DNA from: Algoriphagus antarcticus
Lineage (GTDB): Bacteria > Bacteroidota > Bacteroidia > Cytophagales > Cyclobacteriaceae
NCBI RefSeq assembly: GCF_002150685.1
Contig: NZ_MSSW01000075.1
Span: forward strand, 1-48,635
DNA: 48,635 bases
Reading direction: 5' to 3'
Part shown: one piece after another, positions 42,001 to 48,635 of the stretch
Numbering within the stretch: position 1 is the stretch's first letter
Layout: every line of letters begins with the position of its first letter
Program-made: the position numbers and the translations under genes
Notes under the pieces: generated by a model
What the model saw: the letters and a program-made list of their open reading frames with translations, nothing else
Told to the model about the DNA's origin: nothing
Databases searched by the model: none

Positions 42001-44224
42001 CGAAATTGTGAATAACAAGCGTACCAAAATTTATGGTAGTTATCAGGATATTCATGCTTCGAAATCACTAGAACTTAAAATAAGTGAAATATTAGGAAGT
42101 ATTTCTGATGCATTTTATGCCCTGGATAAAGACTGGAATTTTACCTACTTCAACCGCGAGGCAGAGCGATTATTACAAACCAGTGAAAAAGAAGCAATTG
42201 GTAAAAATAAGTGGGAGTTGTTCCCTTCCACTGTTGGCACCAAGTTGTATGAAGTGTATCATAGAATCACCCAAACGCTCGTTCCCGAAACATTTGAATA
42301 CCTATATCCGGCTGATGGGAAATGGTATGAAGTAAGCGCATATCCATCAGCAGGAGGTCTTTCTGTTTATTTTAAAAATATCGATGAACGAAAGTTAGCG
42401 GCTGAAAACCTCCAAAAAGCTTTCGAAGAAAAAAACAAAATTTTGGAAAGTATTGGGGATGCATTCTTTGCGGTTGATTGCAATTGGATAGTCACCTATT
42501 GGAATAAGGAAGCCGAATTGATTTTGGGTAAGAAAAAAGAACAGATTGTAGGCAAAAATCTTTGGGAAGAAAATACGTATTCAATCGATTCCGACTTTTA
42601 CCATCAATACCATGAAGCAATGAATACGGGGGAAGCAGTCAACTTTGAATCGTTTTCCTCCACTATGAATAAATGGCTTGAGGTATCTGCATACCCTGCT
42701 GAAGAAGGGTTATCTGTGTACTTTAAAGATGTTACATCTCGAAAAGAAACTGATATCCAACTGCACCAAGCAAACGAACGATTCGAAAAAGTAACCGAAG
42801 CAACAAATGATGCCATCTGGGATTGGGATATGGTAAACCAAACCTATTATCGCTCCAAAGCCATTGAACGGTTTTTTGGAAAAAAAGCTTTAAAATCATT
42901 TACTGAGAATGATTTCTGGAAAGATAATTTTCATCCAGAAGACTTTGAAAAAATTCAGATTAGTATTAATGAAGCAATCTCAAACCCGCTATGTAACCGA
43001 TTGGAACTGGAATACAGGGTATTTAATGAACACGGAAAAACACTTTATGTAATAGACCGGGGAGTAATCATCCGGAACAGCGAGGGAAAGGCAATCCGAA
43101 TGGTCGGAGCGATGACTGACGTCACTGAGCAAAAAAAATCAGAAGAAGCAAACAGGTTCAAAGCAAACTTATTAAGCATGATAGGGCAGGCGGCAATAGC
43201 CACGAACCTGGATGGAGTTGTGAATTACTGGAACAAAGCAGCCGAAAATATTTATGGCTGGAAACAAGAAGAAGCAATTGGAGAAAATATTATGCATCTG
43301 ACTGTTCCTGACATCAGTAAAGAACAAGCTATCCAGATCATGGATGCGCTTAAAAAAGGGGAAACCTGGTTGGGAAAATTTAAGGTATGTAAAAAAGATA
43401 GGACTAATTTTCCCGCCCTGATTTCCAATTCTCCAATTTTTGATGAGAATAATAAATTATCCGGTATCATCGGTATTTCATCAGACATTACGCAGGAAAT
43501 CAAAACCGAGGAGTTGCTCAAGCAGTACACACTTGAACTTGAGCGCTCTAATGAAGATCTGGAGCAATTCGCTTTTGTTGCCTCTCATGACTTACAGGAG
43601 CCACTGAGAATGATCGCCAGCTTTATGGATCTATTGAAGCGAAAGTACGGAGACCTACTTGACGAAAAGGGTCACCAGTATATTCACTTTGCAACAGATG
43701 GTGCCAAAAGTATGAAGCAGATTATCCTTGATCTGCTTGAGTATTCCAGAGCAAACAGACCAACAGAAGGAAAAAAAGAAGTCGATCTGAACGAGGTACT
43801 TTCTGAATTTGGGCAGTTGCGGAGAAAACTCATCTCAGAAAAATCTGCTTCAATTAAATCTAGTGAGCTACCAATACTCTTTACCTATAAGGCAGCCATA
43901 ACTCAAATACTTCATTGCTTGATAGATAATTCACTCAAGTATTGCAAAGCAGATATACCACCAAAAGTAGAGATTGACGTAGTAGAAAATGAAAAAGAAT
44001 GGGAATTTTCTATCAAGGACAATGGGATAGGAATGGACCCTCAATTCTATGATAAAATATTTGTTATTTTTCAACGTCTGCACAATAAGGACCAATATTC
44101 AGGAACAGGATTAGGTCTCTCTGTTGCCAAAAGGCATGTTGAATTTTTAGGTGGACGGATTTGGTTGGAGTCAGAATCAGGAGTTGGCACCGTATTTTAT
44201 TTCACAATTCCTAAAATTAAATAG
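39005..44224 (+). CDS. Multi-PAS/GAF histidine kinase
   Basis: 1739 residues with no membrane segment. From N to C, I count about eleven PAS domains and one GAF: PAS 1-5 (about 10-615), GAF (about 618-782), PAS 6-11 (about 788-1500), then HisKA (phospho-His near 1527 in V-A-S-H-D-L-Q-E-P-L-R) and HATPase (L-I-D-N-S-L-K-Y near 1633, D-N-G-I-G-M-D near 1671, G-T-G-L-G-L-S-V near 1700). The fifth PAS has a LOV-like block (G-K-S-P-R-M-L-Q-G-P) without the photoactive Cys. PAS 8 and PAS 9 share W-x-E-V-S-A-Y-P and G-L-S-V-Y-F-K and look like an internal duplication. Ligands are unknown. The response regulator gene starts one base after the stop codon, so they are a pair. Confidence 0.92.
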   Translation: MEQTQLTNTFLDQSKDLFWIVNLDFQLIYANKRYLSLMKEVTGVEKKLNESVLVEGFGEELIEKWKAYYSRALKGEYFEIEEHHAHPETNEIRYGQITLEPLRGDDHEVFAVACLSRDITRVVKQKSEANQMIDSSLGVFCTIDYEGNFVYVSAASEVHWGYLPEELVGKAYQDLILEEDLLKTSEIASAILSGREVKSFVNRYKKKNGGIAYNLWSVRWDGGSKLMYCVARDAKERIEEEEIIQQSEQRFKALVQQGSDLIGILDGEGNYIYVSPTSTSVLGIAPEEFIGRNALEFIHPDDVERTSASLQKIATESRLLLEPYRVQNHQKEWRWFETVFTNMLDNPAVKGIVGNSRDITEKIEEKHKLKSVSAIANIGYWRLELDRNTLSWTDEVYTIWGRQKESFELNYESFIKTIHPADLPLFEKDQELAYQGLTPHNQIHRIILPDHQIRWVHELGRLVKDEDGKSIAFEGTVQDVTKQKEEEQRLKLLESVITNTNDAVLITEAEPFDEPGPRIIYVNAAFSKMTGYEAHEVIGKSPRMLQGPNSNKKELAKLGRALRNWEPYEITTINYKKTGEEFWTNFTVNPVANEKGWYTHWIAIERDVTDQKTKELEKDLINEISGIFNQSTDHDLTACLTKLCQHITKFGDFDFGEIWLPAIDANTINRVANCFKNKAGNDFYEASRNSKSLVLGEGMPGYVWENKQTEIWGNGDKEWLFFKRKEAAKKAGIEVLMGVPLKHNEVVIGVLLLGTGKAKAALALYSELLQKLESTIGTELSRKKLEIELAQIFDFTPDIICVAGFDGYLKRINPAGLELLGYSLEEMRSRPIRSFVHEDDRLQTKEQQTQLYNGGRQTLFENRYITKAGKIVWLSWTATSAPEHGIVYAVAKNVTEEKVLRELNREAGKLARIGSWEMDLINQDGDGMYWSPMIREILELDDSYNPTLTGGIEFHIGESKERIQKALDLLIKDGTEFDEEILLLTAKGHERWSRVIGKSEIVNNKRTKIYGSYQDIHASKSLELKISEILGSISDAFYALDKDWNFTYFNREAERLLQTSEKEAIGKNKWELFPSTVGTKLYEVYHRITQTLVPETFEYLYPADGKWYEVSAYPSAGGLSVYFKNIDERKLAAENLQKAFEEKNKILESIGDAFFAVDCNWIVTYWNKEAELILGKKKEQIVGKNLWEENTYSIDSDFYHQYHEAMNTGEAVNFESFSSTMNKWLEVSAYPAEEGLSVYFKDVTSRKETDIQLHQANERFEKVTEATNDAIWDWDMVNQTYYRSKAIERFFGKKALKSFTENDFWKDNFHPEDFEKIQISINEAISNPLCNRLELEYRVFNEHGKTLYVIDRGVIIRNSEGKAIRMVGAMTDVTEQKKSEEANRFKANLLSMIGQAAIATNLDGVVNYWNKAAENIYGWKQEEAIGENIMHLTVPDISKEQAIQIMDALKKGETWLGKFKVCKKDRTNFPALISNSPIFDENNKLSGIIGISSDITQEIKTEELLKQYTLELERSNEDLEQFAFVASHDLQEPLRMIASFMDLLKRKYGDLLDEKGHQYIHFATDGAKSMKQIILDLLEYSRANRPTEGKKEVDLNEVLSEFGQLRRKLISEKSASIKSSELPILFTYKAAITQILHCLIDNSLKYCKADIPPKVEIDVVENEKEWEFSIKDNGIGMDPQFYDKIFVIFQRLHNKDQYSGTGLGLSVAKRHVEFLGGRIWLESESGVGTVFYFTIPKIK

Positions 44225-44225
44225 T

Positions 44226-44666
44226 ATGAATTCTCGAAAAATAGAACTTGCCCACATTCTTCTGGTCGAAGACAACGAGGGTGATATTATGCTTACACTG
44301 GATGCATTTGAAGAAAGTAAAGTGAAAACCGAAATCAGTGTTGCAAAAAACGGTAAGGAAGCACTTGATTTTCTATTTCAGAGAGGAGAATTTGTCGATG
44401 CAAAAAGGCCAGATCTTATCCTTTTGGATATCAACATTCCCATATTCAACGGTCATGAAGTTTTGCAGCAGATCAAAGCTGATCCCGACCTCAAAAAAAT
44501 CCCGGTAATTATGCTTACCACCTCTTCCAATCAAAAAGATATAGATAAAGCCTATGCAAATCACTGCAACAGCTATGTGCAAAAACCGCTCAATATCGAT
44601 GACTTTCTAAAAGCCATTTTAAAAATTGAAGAATTTTGGTTGCAGCTAACATCATTAGCAAATTAA
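44226..44666 (+). CDS. Single-domain response regulator (Rcp1-like)
   Basis: 146 residues from the ATG at 44226; the frame continues upstream inside the kinase gene but that start is not needed. It is a receiver domain only: L-L-V-E-D-N-E-G-D acidic pocket, phospho-Asp in L-I-L-L-D-I-N-I-P-I-F-N-G, Thr in L-T-T-S-S and Lys in V-Q-K-P-L. The R-G-E-F-x-D-A-K-R-P-D-L loop is characteristic of Rcp1-type regulators. It follows the multi-PAS kinase with one base between stop and start and is its likely target. Confidence 0.9.
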   Translation: MNSRKIELAHILLVEDNEGDIMLTLDAFEESKVKTEISVAKNGKEALDFLFQRGEFVDAKRPDLILLDINIPIFNGHEVLQQIKADPDLKKIPVIMLTTSSNQKDIDKAYANHCNSYVQKPLNIDDFLKAILKIEEFWLQLTSLAN

Positions 44667-44822
44667 TAGGACATGGCAATTTCATGCCGATTCATGAAAG
44701 TTGTCTGTGCTAATAATCGTTAGTCCATTCTAAGCGGAGGTTACATTTGACCTACTGTAGATCCCATCTACCCCTTTCTATTCATCAAAATTTGTAATTC
44801 AATTAAGTGAGGTTTTTTAACC

Positions 44823-44852
44823 TGAGGTATGAGGCATTTTAGCTATACCTCA
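44823..44852. repeat. Inverted repeat TGAGGTAT/ATACCTCA
   Basis: TGAGGTAT (44823-44830) and ATACCTCA (44845-44852) form a perfect 8-bp stem with a 14-base loop. It lies 157 bp after the response regulator stop. No T run follows, so a terminator role is unsure. Confidence 0.4.
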
Positions 44853-45059
44853 ACCCCTGAATTTCTCATTGCGGTAATTTGAAAAACAAGGATCAGCAAG
44901 ACGGATAGCGAGTAGAAAAGATTCAGTTCCCTTCTTAGAGTTTTTTTTGGATAGAAGAAGGGTGCCTTTTATCAATCTGAGGAAATTCAAACTTAACCAA
45001 TTACAAATCGGTCTTTATTATAAAAGGTTGAAAAGCAAATTCCACCCTCAGTTCTGTTT

Positions 45060-45285
45060 TTAATAAGCGAAGTCATCAAAAGCTAAATTAAATGTAGAAT
45101 GGACATTGCTTAGGCGTACTTTGCCCAACTCCTCAACTCTGAATGATTTCATCCATAAATTCATTTTCGCTGTGAAATTTCGGCTATGGGTCCCAACCGA
45201 ATATCGACTTCTTCCGGATAGGGATTTAGAATAATGCCGTAAAAAATCAACCAATCTTCAACTGACTGTATATCAGGATTCGATC
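45060..45285 (-). pseudogene. Possible decayed coding remnant
   Basis: On the minus strand one frame reads I-Q-S-V-E-D-W-L-I-F-Y-G-I-I-L-N-P-Y-P-E-E-V-D to a stop near 45175, and another frame carries on to M-N-L-W-M-K-S-F-R-V-E-E-L-G-K-V-R-L and ends at 45060. Together they look like one gene with a frameshift. I do not recognise the family, and there is no clear start. Confidence 0.3.
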
Positions 45286-45362
45286 TAAAATCCTAAAAGG
45301 CTAAATTATTCTGCTAATTTCATCGTGGATAGCATCTACCAAGCATACAAACTGAATATGGA

Positions 45363-47054
45363 ATGAAGTTTCTTACGGCACAGATCACACTTTTTTTACA
45401 GAATAAACCTGACCGAAAAAACCTAAGGTTATTGGTTAATTTCCTATTAGTCCTCCTTGGGATGATCACAGTTTTTTCGGTGATTTTTCATCTCTTGATG
45501 CTCAGAGAGGGGCAGGCCTTTTCCTGGTTGACGGGATTCTATTGGACCCTTACAGTGATGTCCACCCTTGGGTTTGGGGATATCACATTCCACAGTGATT
45601 TGGGTAGATTATTTTCAATTGTGGTTTTGCTTTCGGGAATGTTGTTTTTGTTGGTTTTATTCCCATTTACCTTTATCAATTTCTTTTATTCCCCCTGGAT
45701 GAAGGCTCAGGAACAAGCCCGTGTACCAAGAGAACTGCCAAAAGAAATGAAGAATCATGTCATTATGACCAGATATGGCCCTATTACTGAAGCGCTGATC
45801 AAAAAGCTTGACAGGTTTAACTACGAATACATCGTTTTGGTAAAAGATCTTGCTGAAGGACAACGTCTAAGGGAATTGGGAATTAATGTAATGCTGGGGG
45901 ATTTGGTGGATCCTCAGACCTATAAGAATGCACGTGTTGAAAAAGCAGCCTTGGTAGCCACCACCGAATCCGATGTACTCAACACCAATGTTGCTTTTAC
46001 GGTAAGGGGGATCAGCAAAGATGTCACCATCATTTCCACAGCAAATACCGAAGCGGCAGTGGATATTTTGAAGCTCGCGGGCAGTAATAACGTCCTTCAG
46101 TTGGGGGAAATAATGGGACTGATACTCTCCAGGAGGGCTAATGCAGGAGATGCCTTTGCACATGTGGTAGGACGTTTTGGGGATTTACAGATTGCAGAAG
46201 TCTTGGTCACCGGATCATCTTTGGTTGGGCTGAATTTAAAGGAGACGGCATTGAGGCAAAAAGTGGGGGTCAGCGTTGTTGGACTCTGGGAAAGGGGAAA
46301 CTTCCAAACCGCAAGACCGGAAACAATCATTTCCCAAAGTACTGTATTGGTATTGGCTGGTTCAGGATACCAGTTGGAAATATACAACAAGACATTTGGC
46401 GTCAAAAGTGAGGTAAAAGCCCCAGTCATAATTTTGGGCGGAGGCAGAGTTGGTAGGGCTACCGGCAGGGCATTATCAGCCCGTAACCTTAAATACAATG
46501 TCGTTGAAAAAGATCCCACACGGGTCATCGGAGTGAAAAATTCGATTGTTGGAGATGCTTCAGATCGCGAAATACTGCAACAAGCGGGTATTATGGATTC
46601 GCCTTCTGTGATCATCACTACCCATGATGATGATGTCAATGTGTACCTCACAATTTACTGCAGATTAATCCGACCTGATATCCAAATTATCACCCGCTCA
46701 ACTTCGGAAAGGAACTTGGGAAATTTGCATCGGGCAGGCGCAGATTTTGTGATTTCCTATGCTTCTCTGGGAGCCAATACTATTCTGAATTTGCTGCAAA
46801 GAAGTGATATCCTCATGGTGGCTGAGGGCCTCGATTTGATCAAAGTAAAAATCCCCAAACAACTTACCGGTAAAACAATCAAAGAAACTTCCATCCGAAA
46901 AGAAACGGGTTGTACCATTATTGCCATTCGGACCGGTGAACAGATGACTATCAACCCTGAACCATCTATGATATTGCCGGAAGGTGCTGAAATTATATTG
47001 ATCGGTACCGTCGAAGCGGAGAATCAATTCTTCCAGATTTATGGGTCAAACTAG
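45363..47054 (+). CDS. K+ channel with two RCK (TrkA) modules
   Basis: 563 residues. Two membrane helices (about 24-47 and 83-108) flank a pore loop with filter S-T-L-G-F-G-D (about 66-72), a variant of T-V-G-Y-G-D. Then come two RCK modules: TrkA-N 1 (about 130-250) with TrkA-C 1 (about 270-335), and TrkA-N 2 (about 353-470) with TrkA-C 2 (about 478-555). The second has an intact dinucleotide motif, V-I-I-L-G-G-G-R-V-G-R-A-T-G; the first reads I-M-T-R-Y-G-P-I-T and lacks the G-x-G-x-x-G glycines. Such channels (MthK/GsuK type) open or close in response to nucleotides or divalent ions bound by the RCK ring. No partner gene is adjacent. Confidence 0.9.
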   Translation: MKFLTAQITLFLQNKPDRKNLRLLVNFLLVLLGMITVFSVIFHLLMLREGQAFSWLTGFYWTLTVMSTLGFGDITFHSDLGRLFSIVVLLSGMLFLLVLFPFTFINFFYSPWMKAQEQARVPRELPKEMKNHVIMTRYGPITEALIKKLDRFNYEYIVLVKDLAEGQRLRELGINVMLGDLVDPQTYKNARVEKAALVATTESDVLNTNVAFTVRGISKDVTIISTANTEAAVDILKLAGSNNVLQLGEIMGLILSRRANAGDAFAHVVGRFGDLQIAEVLVTGSSLVGLNLKETALRQKVGVSVVGLWERGNFQTARPETIISQSTVLVLAGSGYQLEIYNKTFGVKSEVKAPVIILGGGRVGRATGRALSARNLKYNVVEKDPTRVIGVKNSIVGDASDREILQQAGIMDSPSVIITTHDDDVNVYLTIYCRLIRPDIQIITRSTSERNLGNLHRAGADFVISYASLGANTILNLLQRSDILMVAEGLDLIKVKIPKQLTGKTIKETSIRKETGCTIIAIRTGEQMTINPEPSMILPEGAEIILIGTVEAENQFFQIYGSN

Positions 47055-47259
47055 TCAAGAATTACTTGGTAACAATTGGAAAACTTCGTATTGAATCTAT
47101 TTTTTAAAAAATGATCATCCCCAACTGGTCTCAGTTTGACGCTGGACGGAAAATAGTCTCCTCTGAAATCCGTAAAAAGAATACAAACAACCCGAATTTG
47201 TCTTATCCGCCAACTTACGTTTAGCCTCAACTTTGTTTTCTAATCTAAATGAAACAAAA

Positions 47260-48075
47260 ATGAATAAGACAATTTTAATTACCGGAGCAAGCAGTGGAAT
47301 AGGAAGAGCAACTGCGAAACTATTCCAGTCCAAGGATTGGAATGTAATCGCTACCATGCGAAATCCAGAAAACGAAACAGAGTTAGCCGCCTTGGAAAAC
47401 GTGCTCGTGACGAAGCTTGATGTTTTGGATTTGGAATCCATTCAAAACGCAGTGAATGAAGGAGTTCAAAAATTTGGGCAAATTGATGTATTACTCAATA
47501 ATGCAGGTTACGGAGCTTATGGCACGTTGGAGTCATTTTCAAGAGAGAAAATAGTACGTCAGTTCAATACCAATGTGATTGGACTTTTGGATGTGACGAA
47601 GGCTATTCTTCCTCATTTCCGCCAAAACAAATCTGGCATCATCATTAATATTTCTTCTATTGGAGGTAAAATAACCTTCCCTTTAGGCGCCTTGTATCAC
47701 GGGACAAAATTTGCGGTTGAAGGCATTTCAGAATCTTTGAGTTTCGAAGTCGAGCAATTTGGCGGACAAGTGAAAATAGTAGAACCAGGAATGATTGCAA
47801 CCGAATTTGCAGGCAGGTCATTTGACTTTAGCAATGACGAAACTATGGCGGAATACCAAAAGATTGTCGGTGCGCTAATGAGTACAATGCCAAACTTGGC
47901 TCAAAATGCATCGCCCGCAAGTGTGGTAGCAGAAGTGATATTCGAAGCGGCTACAGATAGTAAAAACCAACTGCGCTATACCGCAGGAGAAGATGCTCAA
48001 GTACTGATGGCGAACCGCAAGCAATTTGATGATGCGACATTCATCGGTGGCATTAAATCACAATTTGGACTTTAA
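47260..48075 (+). CDS. Short-chain dehydrogenase/reductase
   Basis: 271 residues from the ATG at 47260; an in-frame upstream TTG exists but adds non-family residues. Classical SDR: T-G-A-S-S-G-I-G at 8-15 binds NAD(P); L-L-N-N-A-G near 83; Ser in I-N-I-S-S-I-G-G and the Y-x-x-x-K pair in Y-H-G-T-K (Tyr near 146). The M-R-N-P at the second strand favours NADP. The C-terminal part fits the ketoreductase/oxidoreductase clade common in Bacteroidota. The substrate cannot be read from sequence. It is followed 10 bp later by a broken membrane-protein gene, probably the next gene of the same operon. Confidence 0.87.
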   Translation: MNKTILITGASSGIGRATAKLFQSKDWNVIATMRNPENETELAALENVLVTKLDVLDLESIQNAVNEGVQKFGQIDVLLNNAGYGAYGTLESFSREKIVRQFNTNVIGLLDVTKAILPHFRQNKSGIIINISSIGGKITFPLGALYHGTKFAVEGISESLSFEVEQFGGQVKIVEPGMIATEFAGRSFDFSNDETMAEYQKIVGALMSTMPNLAQNASPASVVAEVIFEAATDSKNQLRYTAGEDAQVLMANRKQFDDATFIGGIKSQFGL

Positions 48076-48085
48076 CTCCCCGACC

Positions 48086-48583
48086 ATGAATCTCATTGTT
48101 AAATATTTCAATGCCGAGAAAGCAGAAAGCCTCCTATTCATTGGCTTTGGCATAGTTGCTATCCTCCTCTCGATCTACTTGATCTTTTTCTTGAAGGATA
48201 ATTTCTGGAAAGGTCTCGCCATTCCCCTGATAGTTTTTTCGCTCGTGCAACTCGTCATCGGCACGACGATCTATATCCGAAGTCCTAAGGACAGCCTCTT
48301 GGTAGAAAATCTGATCAAACTGGAGCCTGAAAAAATCCAATCGGAAGAAATTCCTAGAATGGAAATCGTCGTCCAAAATTTCGTTTATTACCGATATTTT
48401 GAGATCGCACTAGTCTAGGTAGGAATCGGGCTCATGTATTCCCTATCGGGCTATGGATTTTGGAAAGGAGTTGGGTTAGGCCTATTTATTCAATGTGCTG
48501 TCTTACTTTCCTTAGATTTCTTTGCGGAGAAAAGAGGAGCTACTTATTTGACACATTTGAAAGAGCTTGTAGAGAAAATATGA
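48086..48583 (+). pseudogene. Membrane protein gene with in-frame amber codon
   Basis: From the ATG at 48086 the frame encodes a protein with two membrane helices (about 17-35 and 43-61) and S-P-K-D-S-L-L-V-E-N. A single TAG at 48416-48418 (codon 111) interrupts it. The same frame then continues for 54 more codons with another hydrophobic stretch (G-I-G-L-M-Y-S-L-S-G-Y-G-F-W-K-G) and ends at TGA 48581. The part after the TAG keeps the coding character and the total of 165 codons is a plausible full protein. So this is a gene broken by one substitution, a sequencing error, or a case of readthrough. No family assigned. Confidence 0.7.
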
Positions 48584-48584
48584 T

Positions 48585-48635
48585 ATGTGTATCCGCTACT
48601 TTGCCAGTAGGCAGAAGAGCCATGAATATAAATAG
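48585..48635 (-). repeat. Partial inverted relative of the DUF2442 repeat unit
   Basis: Read on the minus strand, the last ~50 bp run CTATTTATATTCATGGCTC then TTCTGCCTACTGGCAAAGTA, matching CATTTATATTCTTGCTTC then TTCTGCCTACTTGCAAAGTA of the repeat units near 36700 and 38200. It is cut by the window edge. Confidence 0.7.

Larger units (their letters stand above)
44667..45362. other. Long intergenic region with a hairpin and a decayed frame
   Basis: About 700 bp. It contains an inverted repeat (TGAGGTAT / ATACCTCA at 44823-44852), a stretch (44876-44950) loosely similar to 36380-36460, and a minus-strand coding-like remnant at 45060-45285. No intact gene can be supported. Confidence 0.5.

Noticed and set aside
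46097..46651. Minus-strand ORF of 184 codons inside the K+ channel gene
   Set aside because: Antisense shadow of a gene with clear RCK domains on the plus strand.

Overview
The window looks like chromosomal DNA of a Bacteroidota bacterium, most likely in the Cytophagales near Cyclobacteriaceae (Algoriphagus-like). This is inference from gene content and signals, not a database match. Supporting signs: several starts are preceded by a TAnnTTTG-type -7 element with very short leaders and no Shine-Dalgarno sequence; an 804-residue fused E1 alpha/beta 2-oxoacid dehydrogenase; a DUF3109 protein; an RNase P RNA; and many small lipoproteins.

Layout. 1-2342 (minus strand): a tyrosinase, two small unknown proteins and a YcxB-like membrane protein. 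A decayed second copy of the 3' end of the YcxB gene lies beyond the tyrosinase, so the tyrosinase is bracketed by a direct repeat. 2794-10380 (minus): a 2528-residue Tc-toxin B-C fusion (SpvB, VCBS/FG-GAP repeats, TcdB middle domains, RHS core) with a variable C-terminal tail that may be a nuclease. No TcA gene or immunity gene is visible. 10381-12098: gene-poor, ending in a glycoside hydrolase family 43 pseudogene with several frameshifts and stops.

12262-29853 is ordinary metabolic chromosome: a PQQ-type sugar dehydrogenase lipoprotein, DUF3109 and DUF4442 proteins, rnpB (with a palindromic repeat-like P12), a sigma-54-type response regulator without a C-terminal HTH, a 39-residue lipoprotein, a LuxE/PaaK-like protein, a lipoprotein, the fused E1, alanine dehydrogenase, a UbiA prenyltransferase, proB-proA, a roughly 315-bp almost C-free heptamer array, and an overlapping adaptor/permease/ATPase operon of the MacAB/Lol type.

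30438-44666 is a signalling and accessory region. Two sensor-kinase/response-regulator pairs (a CheB-CheR-PAS-kinase fusion, and a 1739-residue kinase with about eleven PAS domains and one GAF) flank agmatine deiminase and N-carbamoylputrescine amidase (agmatine to putrescine) and a small island. That island is a ParS/Xre-type antitoxin plus RES toxin bracketed by two direct copies of a roughly 389-bp unit. The first unit carries an intact DUF2442 gene, the second a frameshifted one, and a decayed piece of the amidase 5' end follows. A short inverted relative of the unit closes the window. 45363-48583: a K+ channel with two RCK modules, a short-chain dehydrogenase, and a membrane-protein gene interrupted by an in-frame amber codon.

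The best candidates for something new are the DUF2442-repeat/RES island, the orphan Tc B-C fusion with its unrecognised tail, the repeat-bracketed tyrosinase, and the palindromic element in rnpB.
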